Under the pieces are notes generated by a model. It searched no databases. It saw only the letters and a program-made list of their open reading frames with translations, and was not told the origin of the DNA. DNA of 64,000 bases from Thiosulfatimonas sediminis (GTDB lineage Bacteria; Pseudomonadota; Gammaproteobacteria; Thiomicrospirales; Thiomicrospiraceae): the NCBI RefSeq assembly GCF_011398355.1, contig NZ_AP021889.1, positions 1,054,001 to 1,118,000 on the forward strand, given 5' to 3'. Shown here piece after piece: positions 9,733 to 18,736 of the stretch. The position numbers were made by a program, and so were the translations under genes. Positions within the stretch are counted from its first letter, which is position 1, and each line of letters begins with the position of its first letter.

Positions 9733-10966
9733 TAAAGTTATTTTAGCGGTTGATGATGAGCGCAGTAATATCGAAGTATTAGCCAATATTTTGGGTGATA
9801 CTTACGATTTACGCGTTGCCAGCCGTGGTGATAAGGCCTTAGAAAGCATTAAGAAATTCCAAGTAGATTTGATTTTATTGGATATTCAAATGCCTGGGAT
9901 GGATGGTTTTGAAGTCGCGGAAATTATTTTGCAAGACCCGCTTTATAAAGATATCCCGATTATTTTCTTGACCTCTTCACGCGATGAAGGTTCGATTGTG
10001 CGCGGTTTTAAAATGGGGGCGGTGGATTACATCACCAAACCGTTTAACCGAGAAGAGCTGCGCGTTCGGGTCGAAAATCACCTGCAGTTAAGTGAATTAA
10101 AGCTGTTTTTTCAATCCTTACTCGATTCGCTCTCGTCGATTGTCGTCTTAACTAATGGTCAAGATGTTTTTTATGGCAATCAGTCTTTATTGAATTTTTT
10201 CCAATTTGATTCTCTCGCCGAGTTTAAAAGCAAATACAGCCGCTTGGATAAGTTGTTTCTCAAAGACGAAAACCAGTTTTTTTGTGACCCTAATAACCCC
10301 GAATCTTGGATTGCGCAATTATTACGCTTAGAAAGTCATCAACGTACTGTCGCGATGAGTTCTAAGCACAATCAAGCCAAACACATTTTTCGAGTAAATT
10401 TAAAGCAGATGCCGCTCAGCCACCTGTATCTTGCTGAGTTTATTGACATTAGTCATGACTTTCATGCGCAGAGAATTTTGCTCGATAAAACTTTGCACGA
10501 CCCTTTAACAGGGGCTTTTAATCGCGAGTTTTTTGATAAAAACATCGATTCAATTTTGGCGCATAATCAGACGAATAAGTTGCAAAGCGCAGTGGGTTTT
10601 ATGGACATTGATTTGTTTAAAAACGTCAACGATAAGTATGGTCACGATGTCGGTGATGCCACATTGAAAAAGATTGTGATGACGATTAAAAAAGAGATGC
10701 GTAATTCGGATGTTCTGTTGCGTTGGGGGGGAGAGGAGTTTTTATTGATCATCTCTTTGGCCTCCGAGGCCGATTTAGCTCGGATTTTAGAAAAGTTTAG
10801 AAGCTTAATTGATCTACAAATTTTTGCGGATGTGGGACATGTTACCTGCAGTTTTGGCGCCTCTATCCATTGTCCCAATGAATCGATTCATGACACCATT
10901 AAACGCAGTGACCAAGCGTTATATCAATCCAAACACCGTGGCAGAAATTGCGTTACGATCGTCTAA
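9725..10966 (+). CDS. Receiver-GGDEF diguanylate cyclase
   Basis: A 413-residue response regulator. The receiver domain has the acidic VDDE pocket and Asp53 in LLDIQMPGMDG. A middle segment (about 130-255) resembles a weak PAS fold. The GGDEF domain carries an intact GGEEF active site (335-339) and a canonical inhibitory I-site RNSD (326-329) five residues before it, so it should make c-di-GMP from GTP and be product-inhibited. GTG 9725 was chosen over TTG 9719 because agagg at 9714-9718 is well placed for it; it overlaps the upstream kinase stop by 8 bases, which indicates translational coupling. The hybrid kinase with its terminal HPt is the obvious phosphodonor. Confidence 0.92.
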   Translation: MNNKVILAVDDERSNIEVLANILGDTYDLRVASRGDKALESIKKFQVDLILLDIQMPGMDGFEVAEIILQDPLYKDIPIIFLTSSRDEGSIVRGFKMGAVDYITKPFNREELRVRVENHLQLSELKLFFQSLLDSLSSIVVLTNGQDVFYGNQSLLNFFQFDSLAEFKSKYSRLDKLFLKDENQFFCDPNNPESWIAQLLRLESHQRTVAMSSKHNQAKHIFRVNLKQMPLSHLYLAEFIDISHDFHAQRILLDKTLHDPLTGAFNREFFDKNIDSILAHNQTNKLQSAVGFMDIDLFKNVNDKYGHDVGDATLKKIVMTIKKEMRNSDVLLRWGGEEFLLIISLASEADLARILEKFRSLIDLQIFADVGHVTCSFGASIHCPNESIHDTIKRSDQALYQSKHRGRNCVTIV

Positions 10967-10999
10967 TGACACCCGAGTAGCGCAGTAAATGAATGGTCT

Positions 11000-12373
11000 A
11001 TGAAACGCCTTTTTAAACGTATTGAGCACACATTTGAACAAACCCTGAATGCCGGTGTTGAGGCATTGAACTCGGTTTTTTCCCGAGATGTTCATCATGT
11101 GATTATTACTGGTTTAAGTCGCAGCGGTAAATCCATGTTTTTTACCAGTCTGATGACGCTTTTAAGTCAGCGTGCGCAGTCCGATTTTGATAATTTACCA
11201 TTGTTGGATACGTTGCCTAAAAGCTTGTTTGACTCGGTGGCGTTGCGGCCGATTGCCGGCGAGGAGCTGTTTCCGTTAGAGCGCAATCTCGCTCAGTTAC
11301 AGCAGCGTAAATGGCCGGATTCCACCGAAAAAATCTATGGTTTCGAATTGGTCATTACTCGCAAACCAGACTCTATTTTGGATAAGTTGTTTAATCGGCA
11401 TACAGAAGTGGTGTTGCGTTTTTATGATTATCCAGGGGAGTGGTTGACCGATTTGCCGATGTTGCACAAAGATTTTGTCAGCTGGTCGGATTCGGCGTGG
11501 GCGCAACAGTTAAATCCACCGCAGAAATATTTTGCAACTTCGTGGCATGATTTTGTCGCCGCATTTGACTTTGAGCAGCCGCCGAATGAGATGAATCGAC
11601 AGGTTTACTTACAGCAATACCGCGAATTTTTAACCGATGCCAAAGCGCAAGGAATTACTTTATTGCAGCCAGGAAGTATGTTGATTCCCAGCGGCTTTGA
11701 TTGGCAAAAATCGGGTTTTGCTCCCTTGCCGAGTCGTATCGCTTCGGACCCGCATCATCCATGGAGTCGCCTGTTCAAAGTGCATTTTAACCAGTTCCAG
11801 CAGCATTGGTTAAAGCCGTTACAAGAGGCGTATTTTTGCAAGGCGGATAAGCAGATTGTCATGTTGGATTTACATGAAGGATTGAGCCATAGCCGTGACC
11901 ATCTTAAGCAACTTAAAGAGACCTTGAGCAATTTATCGAATAGCTTTGCTTATGGCGCCAGCAAATGGTACAAACCTAAGGTGTTATTTCGTGAAGAAAT
12001 TAGCAAAGTCGCGTTTGTCGCCACCAAAGCCGATTTATTGCCGCTGTCACAGCATGCCAATTTTATGCAATTACTCCAAGATATTACTGCCGGTGTGCGT
12101 GGTCATTTAGCCGAGCAGCAAGTGGAGTTCCAGCATTTTCTTATTTCAGCGATTCAGAGCACCGATTCCGGTTCCTGTGCAGATTGTTTACGCTTTACCA
12201 ACCTGGACGGTGATTATGAGGAATGGGAGTTCGCCCCTTTGCCAAGCAGTCTTAAGGCTTTTGAGGCGAATCAGACTTATCCGCGTATGGAAACAAAAGT
12301 GCCCAGTGATGTCTTAGCGCGGATTAATCACGCCCAAGGGATTGATCGTCTTATCGATTATTTGATTCATTAA
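11000..12373 (+). CDS. ycjX: YcjX-family P-loop GTPase
   Basis: A 457-residue protein close to the usual length for YcjX (DUF463). The Walker A motif GLSRSGKS is at 38-45, and FYDYPGEW and VATKADLL look like the switch and base-recognition segments. E. coli YcjX belongs to the phage-shock regulon and is encoded next to ycjF, as here. Its molecular function is still uncertain, with a suggested role in envelope stress. The gene lies 33 bases after the diguanylate cyclase gene and 11 bases before ycjF, so the three may share a transcript. The upstream ATG at 10988 stops after four codons. Confidence 0.92.
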   Translation: MKRLFKRIEHTFEQTLNAGVEALNSVFSRDVHHVIITGLSRSGKSMFFTSLMTLLSQRAQSDFDNLPLLDTLPKSLFDSVALRPIAGEELFPLERNLAQLQQRKWPDSTEKIYGFELVITRKPDSILDKLFNRHTEVVLRFYDYPGEWLTDLPMLHKDFVSWSDSAWAQQLNPPQKYFATSWHDFVAAFDFEQPPNEMNRQVYLQQYREFLTDAKAQGITLLQPGSMLIPSGFDWQKSGFAPLPSRIASDPHHPWSRLFKVHFNQFQQHWLKPLQEAYFCKADKQIVMLDLHEGLSHSRDHLKQLKETLSNLSNSFAYGASKWYKPKVLFREEISKVAFVATKADLLPLSQHANFMQLLQDITAGVRGHLAEQQVEFQHFLISAIQSTDSGSCADCLRFTNLDGDYEEWEFAPLPSSLKAFEANQTYPRMETKVPSDVLARINHAQGIDRLIDYLIH

Positions 12374-12384
12374 GGCAGGATTCA

Positions 12385-13290
12385 ATGCAGCAACCAAATT
12401 ATCAAGAGCGAGTTAAGAAACGTAAACTGCAGCAGTCGCAACCGCAAATTGCGGTGCCGAGCGAGGCGTTTACGGAAGTTAATGCCCCCTTAGTCGAAGA
12501 GCGCGCTGCGAGCGGTTGGTTATTGTTAACATTGATGATGGCGCTGCTGACCTTTATCAGTTTTTCTTTGGTGCAGAGTTATCTCTATATCCTGTCTTTA
12601 TGGCTAGAGCATCCTTTTTTTGCTGGATTTTTAGCGATTTTGTTGCTGCTATTGGTCGTGGCGCTTGTGGGTTTAATTTCGCGTGAATGGCGAGGGTTAC
12701 GTTCTATTGATTCTCTGACGGCCACGCGTTTATCGGTTGAAGCATTGAGCACTAAAGGCGATAAACAAAGTACCTTAAACGTATTGCAGCAGCGTAAGCG
12801 TCAGCAATCTGCGAGCGCTTTTGCGCGCACTTGTTATCACGCATTTGAGCAAAGCTTGCGCGCACATCATAGCAATCAAGAGGTGCTTAAAATTTATCAT
12901 GACCAGGTTTCCGCAAGGATGCTAGAGCAGGCTAAAATTGCATTAAAAAGTGAATCGATAACTGCCGGAGGCATTAGTTTATTGAGTCCAAATTCGTTGC
13001 TACAAACGTTGGGATTATTATGGGTTAGTTTAAGAACTCTGCGTAAAATCGCATTAGTTTATGGTGTCCGCCCCGGTTTGCTGGGTAATTTTAAATTGCT
13101 GCGCATCGCTTTGGAAAACTTGGCAGCCAGTTCGTTAGTGGATTTACTCACGGATGAATTTGCGAATCAATTGGGGGGCTCGCTTGCCGATAAGGTGCTC
13201 GCTAATTCGGTGGATGCGATTACTGCTGCCAGTCTAAATCAGCGTCTAGGCAAAGCTTTAATCGCTGAACTTAGCAAATCACACGCCTAA
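12385..13290 (+). CDS. ycjF: YcjF-like inner membrane protein (DUF697)
   Basis: A 301-residue protein with a hydrophilic N-terminus (about 50 residues), two adjacent membrane helices (about 48-75 and 79-102), and a C-terminal region with two further hydrophobic stretches (SLLQTLGLLWVSL and VYGVRPGLLGNFKLL), the layout of the YcjF/TIGR01620 family. E. coli YcjF is the inner-membrane partner of YcjX. An agga lies a few bases before the ATG. Identification rests on topology, length and position directly after ycjX. Confidence 0.85.
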   Translation: MQQPNYQERVKKRKLQQSQPQIAVPSEAFTEVNAPLVEERAASGWLLLTLMMALLTFISFSLVQSYLYILSLWLEHPFFAGFLAILLLLLVVALVGLISREWRGLRSIDSLTATRLSVEALSTKGDKQSTLNVLQQRKRQQSASAFARTCYHAFEQSLRAHHSNQEVLKIYHDQVSARMLEQAKIALKSESITAGGISLLSPNSLLQTLGLLWVSLRTLRKIALVYGVRPGLLGNFKLLRIALENLAASSLVDLLTDEFANQLGGSLADKVLANSVDAITAASLNQRLGKALIAELSKSHA

Positions 13291-13608
13291 GTAATTCATT
13301 TTTAAATTGCTGTCTTTGGTAACACCCTTATTCAAGTCATTATCTCTTGGTCAAAATCCGATAGGTGTTTTCGTAAATAATGATTGACTTATATTGCATT
13401 TAGTCATTAAATTAGCGCTCATTATCGATATGTATAAAAAGATATTTCGATTTTGGTCGCTATCAGCAGTCGTTCCTTGCTCAAGCCTAAATGGATTTAT
13501 TCTGTGTCTTAGGTTACATAGCCACTCGCGTTTGCGAGTTATTTTTTACTTATCGTTATTTACTTGAATACATAATGTTGATTGAGTAGTGATTTAAAGA
13601 GGTTTTTT
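13291..13608 (+). promoter_or_regulatory. Leader of the metal-chelate uptake operon with possible promoter
   Basis: No gene is visible in these 318 bases. A sigma-70-like pair ttgact (13384-13389) and ttaaat (13407-13412) with 17-base spacing points toward the operon. The stretch aataatgat around 13376-13384 and cattatc at 13420-13426 resemble halves of a Fur box, but there is no full 19-base match. A terminator-like hairpin lies further down. No cobalamin riboswitch B12 box was found. Iron control through Fur is therefore only a suggestion. Confidence 0.3.
13524..13547 (+). terminator. Terminator-like hairpin in the operon leader
   Basis: The stem actcgc/gcgagt (13524-13529 and 13534-13539) with loop gttt is followed by a T-rich tail to 13547. 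It is downstream of ycjF by about 230 bases and upstream of the TonB receptor start by about 60. It may end the ycjF transcript, or act as an attenuator if the promoter near 13384 is the one used by the uptake operon. Confidence 0.55.
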
Positions 13609-15660
13609 ATGCTCCTTCCGCCATTTACTAAAAAACGGGTTGTGATTGATTTACACAAGTTAATTTGGCTCAGTGCCTTTTGCGTCGCCGCAGTGAATGC
13701 GCATGCAGCCGAGGATTCCCCAGTCTTTACCTTGGGTAAAATTCAGGTTCAAGCCGTTGCGCAAACTTTGGACGCCGACTCGATTGATGTTGGGCAAAGT
13801 GCCGAGCAGGGCGCATCGAATGTCGGTGAAGTGATTGCAGAAGTCCCCGGCGTGATTGTGCAGGTCGGCGGACGCCGTGCCGAAACGCGGGCGAATATCC
13901 GTGGATTTGATTCGCGCCAAGTGATGCTCTTTTTGGATGGTATTCCGATTCATGTCCCTTATGACGGCAATATTGATTTAAGTCGTTTTCAATTGGCCGA
14001 TTTAACTCAGGTTGAGGTAACCAAAGGTTTGGGGTCATTGTTGGAAGGCCCGAATGCTTTAGGCGGCGCGATTAACTTAGTTACCCGTAAACCGACTAAG
14101 CCCTTGGAAGGCACTTTGGATGTTGCGCTCGAAGGCGGTGACAAGGGGCTGTTTAAGCATTCGCAAAACGTACAGGTCGGGGCGATTCTTAACCAACATT
14201 TTTATCTGCAAGCCGGAATCAGCGCCTTTGATGCAGATAATTTTCCGCTGTCCAGCGATTATCAACCGCAGGTAAATAATGGCACGGTCTATCAACCGGA
14301 AGGCGAGCGTTTGCGTTCCGGTTCGCAAAACCTAAGTGCCAATCTAAAACTTGGCTATACGCCAAATTCGACAGACGAATATTCGTTAAGTTTTTATCGT
14401 ACCGAAGGCTCCAAAGAGTCTAGCCCTTATGCCGGCACGGCGGATATGGTGCGCTATTGGGATTGGCCGCAGTGGGATAAACAGAGTCTGTACTATGTCG
14501 GTTACACGCAATTCGGTTCCGGTGAGCAGGCCGCTTATCTGAAATCCCGTCTTTTTTACGACCAGTTTGATAACGCTTTGAACTCTTATGACGATGAAAC
14601 TTATGCCACGGTAACCAAGGGTTACGCTTTTCGTTCGCAATATAACGATCAGAGCATCGGCGGTTCTTTAGAGGGCGGATTACCACTGGCCAACCATCTG
14701 TTGAAGGCGGCGCTGTTTGGTAAACAGGACGAGCATAAAGAGCGCGACAATGATAAAGATAATGCCGATTTGGATAATCGTTGGAAAACATTCCAAGCGC
14801 AAACCTATGCCTTGGCGCTGGAAGATCAGATTCAGCTCAGTGAGACGAGCCGACTGACCTTCGGTTATCGCTACGATCACTATGAGTTTACCAAAACCGA
14901 TGACGGCGATTCGGATACCGATCCAAAAGGCGCGCAGCATAAAGATAACTGGCAAGCCAAGTTGCATCATCAAATCGGCGCGCACGAACTGTTGGCCGGT
15001 CTGTCTTTGAAATCGCGTTTTCCGGGGATGAAAGATCAGGTGTCTTATCGTCTCGGGCAGGCGATTCCTAACTTAGATTTGCAAGCCGAGCAGGCGCTGC
15101 ATTATGAAGTAGGAATGGCGGGGACGATTGCTAATACCCGTTATCAAGCGAATCTTTTCTACGCCGATATTCGCGATGCGATTGAGACCGTCGAGGTCGC
15201 GGACACGAATGACGTTTGCGACGGCGAGACTTGTGATCAGAATCAGAATGTCGGTTCGGCAACCTCGAAAGGGTTTGAATTGCAAACGCGAACGGCGCTG
15301 ACCGATTCACTGGATTTGTCACTGAGCTACAGCTATTTGCTTCGAGACCTAGCCGATCCAAGTATTGTCGCGACTTATTCACCGAAAAATACGCTCAACT
15401 TGAAATTGAATTGGTATCCCAATTCGACATGGCATTTTGGTCTGGACGGACACTATCAGTCGCAGAGCGAAACGCGTTTTGACGGCACGCGTCCGACCGA
15501 TGGTTTTAGCCTGTGGAATCTGCGCGCACACTATCAAATAAACAAGGCGTGGAAAAGCAATCTTGTCTTGAAAAATGTGTTTGATCAAAACTATGAAATT
15601 GCCGAGGGTGATCCGATGCCGGGGCGCACGCTTTACGCCAATCTTCAGTATCGTTTTTAG
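13609..15660 (+). CDS. TonB-dependent outer membrane receptor 1
   Basis: A 683-residue outer membrane receptor. It has a signal peptide ending AHA|AE (about residue 34), a plug domain with the typical ANIRGFDSRQVMLFLDGIP and GLGSLLEGPNALGGAIN segments, a long beta-barrel, and a C-terminal phenylalanine. Such receptors import metal chelates, cobalamin and some sugars using TonB energy. The start is ATG 13609 with aaagagg six bases upstream; the frame stays open a little further back but without a better start. It is the first gene of an operon with a second receptor nine bases downstream and an ABC importer. The transported compound cannot be told from sequence; the FecCD-type importer points to a siderophore, cobalamin, or a molybdate/nickel chelate. 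Confidence 0.9.
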   Translation: MLLPPFTKKRVVIDLHKLIWLSAFCVAAVNAHAAEDSPVFTLGKIQVQAVAQTLDADSIDVGQSAEQGASNVGEVIAEVPGVIVQVGGRRAETRANIRGFDSRQVMLFLDGIPIHVPYDGNIDLSRFQLADLTQVEVTKGLGSLLEGPNALGGAINLVTRKPTKPLEGTLDVALEGGDKGLFKHSQNVQVGAILNQHFYLQAGISAFDADNFPLSSDYQPQVNNGTVYQPEGERLRSGSQNLSANLKLGYTPNSTDEYSLSFYRTEGSKESSPYAGTADMVRYWDWPQWDKQSLYYVGYTQFGSGEQAAYLKSRLFYDQFDNALNSYDDETYATVTKGYAFRSQYNDQSIGGSLEGGLPLANHLLKAALFGKQDEHKERDNDKDNADLDNRWKTFQAQTYALALEDQIQLSETSRLTFGYRYDHYEFTKTDDGDSDTDPKGAQHKDNWQAKLHHQIGAHELLAGLSLKSRFPGMKDQVSYRLGQAIPNLDLQAEQALHYEVGMAGTIANTRYQANLFYADIRDAIETVEVADTNDVCDGETCDQNQNVGSATSKGFELQTRTALTDSLDLSLSYSYLLRDLADPSIVATYSPKNTLNLKLNWYPNSTWHFGLDGHYQSQSETRFDGTRPTDGFSLWNLRAHYQINKAWKSNLVLKNVFDQNYEIAEGDPMPGRTLYANLQYRF

Positions 15661-15669
15661 GAGATAGCG

Positions 15670-17637
15670 ATGAAATTCCATTCACCGAAATTAAAACAAT
15701 CGGTTTTATCCGCGGCTTTATTGGCCGTCATGCTTGAAATTCAGGCGGGCGAACAATTGGAGGTGGTCGAAGTCAATCCGGCCAAGGGGATACAGACTGA
15801 TGATGTTTATTCCGAACCGAAAAGCTTTAGTCACAATACGCAGACGTTTACCCAAGAGTCGATGCGCGATCTGCCGATTGCCAATGCCTATGAAATGCTG
15901 GATTACGCAACCGGTGCCTTTATTCAAACCCAAGGTCGTAAGTCAGCGTATTTTGCCAGTATTCGTGCCGGCTCCAATCTTGGGATGATTATCGACGGTG
16001 CCTATCTGCCGCCGCCGGCAGCCTCAAAAGTGTTAATGCAACTTCCGGTTAGCGCGATTGAGTCGATTAGTGTTGTGCGTGATGCCAGTGCTTTGAATCT
16101 GGGGCCTTTGACTTCGATTGTCGGCCCTATGACCAGTTCGCGTACCGAAGGGTTTATTGTGATTAAGACCTTGAGTGCTTTTAAACAGCCGCAGCGCGAA
16201 CTGCACGCAAAGGTCGGAAGTTACCGGCAGTTTGAGGTAGATACCAGCTTATCCGCGCACTTCTCCGAAGAGGTTGCCGGGCGCGTGGTATTGGCGCATC
16301 AGCAGAAACAAGGGCCGAGCGATTACTACAACGACTATCGGCGCGATGTCGGCCTATGGAAGTTAGATGGGTTAGGCGAACACTTCGACTGGCAACTTAA
16401 CTTTTTTCATGCCGATGGCGAGCAAGGTCTGCAACGCGGTCTGGACAGCTCCGGTGTCAGTGATGACAAATGGCGTTATGAACCGTTAAAAATGCGAATG
16501 ATCAATGCGCAAGCCGGTTATTACTGGAATGCGCACAGCACCACAGCGGTGCGTTTATCGCATACGCAAAGCGATGCCAGTTTGCAAAAGTACAGCCATG
16601 TCAATCCGAACGCTTATGCCGAGGAAAAGACCGAGGAAGAATTTATTAACCTTGATTTAAGTCACGCCCTCAATCACGAGTTGGCCGGCGGGCAAAATTT
16701 GCTGCGTTTTGGTTATAACTCTATGTGGTACCACAATCCGACCGGCATGCTGTATTACCCGGGATTTGAGCGTAAAGAGCAGATTCAGGCACTTTATTTA
16801 CAGAATGAATTCCGCAAACAGGCGTGGTCAGTGGATATGGGATTGCGCGCCGATAAACGTACGATTGACGTGGGGTATGAGCAGGTCGCAAATCAGCGCA
16901 GAATCATTGAAGATGTTGAGTTAGACGCCTTGCTGACCGCGGCCATTGGCGCCAGTTATCAGGCCAGCGAGCAAGATTTGTTGACCTTGCGCACACTCTA
17001 TACCGAGCAGCAACCGCTCAGCGTTTATACCGCGAATAACGATCAATTGGCGCAAGAGAACCGTTTGCGCACTGAGTTGGGCTGGAGTCGTCAGTGGATA
17101 GCTTTGGCCCAAGCGCGTTTTAGCACGACTTTAACCGGATTCCATGAGCGTTTGCAAGACGGTGCTTATGTTGCCAGTCAGATTGAGGACCCAGAAGACC
17201 CCAACAGTAAGATTAATGTTTATGACAATGCCAGTTGGCGCAATCAAGGCTATGAAATTGAGATCAAAGGCGCTTGGCACAGGCTGAATTATGAAATCGC
17301 CTACAGCCGAGTCTCGCCGGGTGACACGCCAAGCGGCGTGGTGAATGTGCCGGAGTCTTTAGTGCGCGCTCGCATCGGTTATCAAACCCCGGCGTGGCAG
17401 TTGCATTTAGGCGCTCGCAATATGGAGGAGTTTATTTCTGCCAACAAAGCCGGAATCGGCACGGCCGGTGGCTTTACCACCTACGACGCTTCCGCCGGTT
17501 ACCGTTTTAAAACCGATGGTTTAGCGCATCGTTTGGTGTTTTCGGCCAAAAACTTGACTGACGAGAAATACGAAACGGTCTACGGCTTTCCAAGCGAAGG
17601 GCTGAATTTAGGGGTGGATTATTATGTTCGTTTCTAA
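15670..17637 (+). CDS. TonB-dependent outer membrane receptor 2
   Basis: A 655-residue receptor with signal peptide (about 1-27), a plug domain (about 50-180) and a beta-barrel ending in VDYYVRF, whose last residue is the usual aromatic. It is not a close copy of the preceding receptor: the plug motifs differ (IRAGSNLGMIIDGAYLPPP). A ggag lies eight bases before the ATG. The end overlaps the binding-protein gene by 14 bases. Two different receptors feeding one periplasmic system suggests either two related ligands or two redox or metal forms of one ligand. Confidence 0.88.
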   Translation: MKFHSPKLKQSVLSAALLAVMLEIQAGEQLEVVEVNPAKGIQTDDVYSEPKSFSHNTQTFTQESMRDLPIANAYEMLDYATGAFIQTQGRKSAYFASIRAGSNLGMIIDGAYLPPPAASKVLMQLPVSAIESISVVRDASALNLGPLTSIVGPMTSSRTEGFIVIKTLSAFKQPQRELHAKVGSYRQFEVDTSLSAHFSEEVAGRVVLAHQQKQGPSDYYNDYRRDVGLWKLDGLGEHFDWQLNFFHADGEQGLQRGLDSSGVSDDKWRYEPLKMRMINAQAGYYWNAHSTTAVRLSHTQSDASLQKYSHVNPNAYAEEKTEEEFINLDLSHALNHELAGGQNLLRFGYNSMWYHNPTGMLYYPGFERKEQIQALYLQNEFRKQAWSVDMGLRADKRTIDVGYEQVANQRRIIEDVELDALLTAAIGASYQASEQDLLTLRTLYTEQQPLSVYTANNDQLAQENRLRTELGWSRQWIALAQARFSTTLTGFHERLQDGAYVASQIEDPEDPNSKINVYDNASWRNQGYEIEIKGAWHRLNYEIAYSRVSPGDTPSGVVNVPESLVRARIGYQTPAWQLHLGARNMEEFISANKAGIGTAGGFTTYDASAGYRFKTDGLAHRLVFSAKNLTDEKYETVYGFPSEGLNLGVDYYVRF

Positions 17638-18736
17638 AATCATTAAACCGCGCAAACAACCCCTGTTTGCCGCGAAAAAACGGGTGCAATCTTGGTGGTT
17701 GATGGCCACTTTAAGCGGCACGGTTTTCGGCGGCGCACTGCTTGCCCAGTCGGCACAAGCGCAAGATGCGCCTATGCCGTCTTGCCAAATCAACAGCGAG
17801 GCGCAGCGCGTTTACGGCGCTAACCCGATTGTCACCTATATGCTGGTGGCGATGGCACCACAAAAGCTGATGGGATGGAATTTTCCGGTGTCGCCGCAGG
17901 CGAAAGGGATTTTTCCCGATGCGCTGTTTGCTAAGCCGATTATCGGCGGCTGGTTCGGTCAGGGCAGAACGCCGAATATGGAAGTGCTGCTTGCCGGTCG
18001 TCCGCAACTGATTGTGATGTCGGACGCGATGGTGGATTCCAAACGGCAACAGCTCTTGCAGCAAATGGACGTGCCGGTTTGTTATCTGACTTTGAATCGT
18101 TTGGACGATTTCCCTGATAGTTTTCGTCGTTTAGGGGAGTGGTTGCACAATCCGCAAAGAGGCGAGCAGTTGGCGCAAGCGATGGAGCAGCTTTTGGCGC
18201 AACAAAGTCGTTTAAAAGCCTTGTTACAAGAGCGAAATATTGCCTTGAAAAGCGTGTATTACGCGCAAGATCCGAATGGGTTGGCATCGGAATGCCGCGG
18301 TTCGATTCATGCCGAAGTGATACCTTGGGCGGGGGCGGTCAATCCGCATCTCTGTCCGGCCGAACAATCACGTTTCGGCAAGGTCGCCATCAATATTGAG
18401 CAACTGCTGAAATACGACCCCGATGCGATCGTGACCCAAGAGCGCGCCTTTTACGACAAGGTTTATCAGATGCCGAATTGGCAAGGCCTAAAAGCCGTGC
18501 AGAACAAACAGGTGTTTTTTGCCCCGCAAACCCCGTTTCGCTGGTTGGACCGCCCGCCGTCGTTTATGCGCATTTTAGCGGCGCAGTGGCTAATGCAAAA
18601 ACTCTATCCGCACGTGGCGCAGATTGCCGCGCTGGACACCGTGCAAACGACACAAGACTTTTTCAAATTATTTTTCCAAGTCGAGTTAAGCCGCGAACAA
18701 GCGCAAACTTTGCTGGAAGGAGGACAGCTATCATGA
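17624..18736 (+). CDS. Periplasmic metal-chelate binding protein (FepB/BtuF-like)
   Basis: A 370-residue protein with an extended signal peptide ending SAQAQ|D (about residue 46) and two lobes typical of PF01497 binding proteins. It contains RVYGANPIVTYMLVAMAP near the mature N-terminus and IEQLLKYDPDAIVTQE in the second lobe. It should hand the chelate to the FecCD permease. The start overlaps the receptor gene by 14 bases and the stop overlaps the monooxygenase start (atga), so the operon is tightly coupled. Four cysteines are visible in the mature part, which is unusual and could form two disulfides. Ligand unknown. Confidence 0.85.
   Translation: MFVSKIIKPRKQPLFAAKKRVQSWWLMATLSGTVFGGALLAQSAQAQDAPMPSCQINSEAQRVYGANPIVTYMLVAMAPQKLMGWNFPVSPQAKGIFPDALFAKPIIGGWFGQGRTPNMEVLLAGRPQLIVMSDAMVDSKRQQLLQQMDVPVCYLTLNRLDDFPDSFRRLGEWLHNPQRGEQLAQAMEQLLAQQSRLKALLQERNIALKSVYYAQDPNGLASECRGSIHAEVIPWAGAVNPHLCPAEQSRFGKVAINIEQLLKYDPDAIVTQERAFYDKVYQMPNWQGLKAVQNKQVFFAPQTPFRWLDRPPSFMRILAAQWLMQKLYPHVAQIAALDTVQTTQDFFKLFFQVELSREQAQTLLEGGQLS

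Noticed and set aside
13291-13608. Cobalamin riboswitch before the TonB receptor
   Set aside because: gccact occurs near 13521, but no B12 box or the other conserved elements are present.
18478-18732. N-terminal extension of the monooxygenase gene
   Set aside because: The open frame overlaps the binding-protein gene by 85 codons and has no start signal; the ATG at 18733 has a strong ribosome binding site and the family N-terminus.
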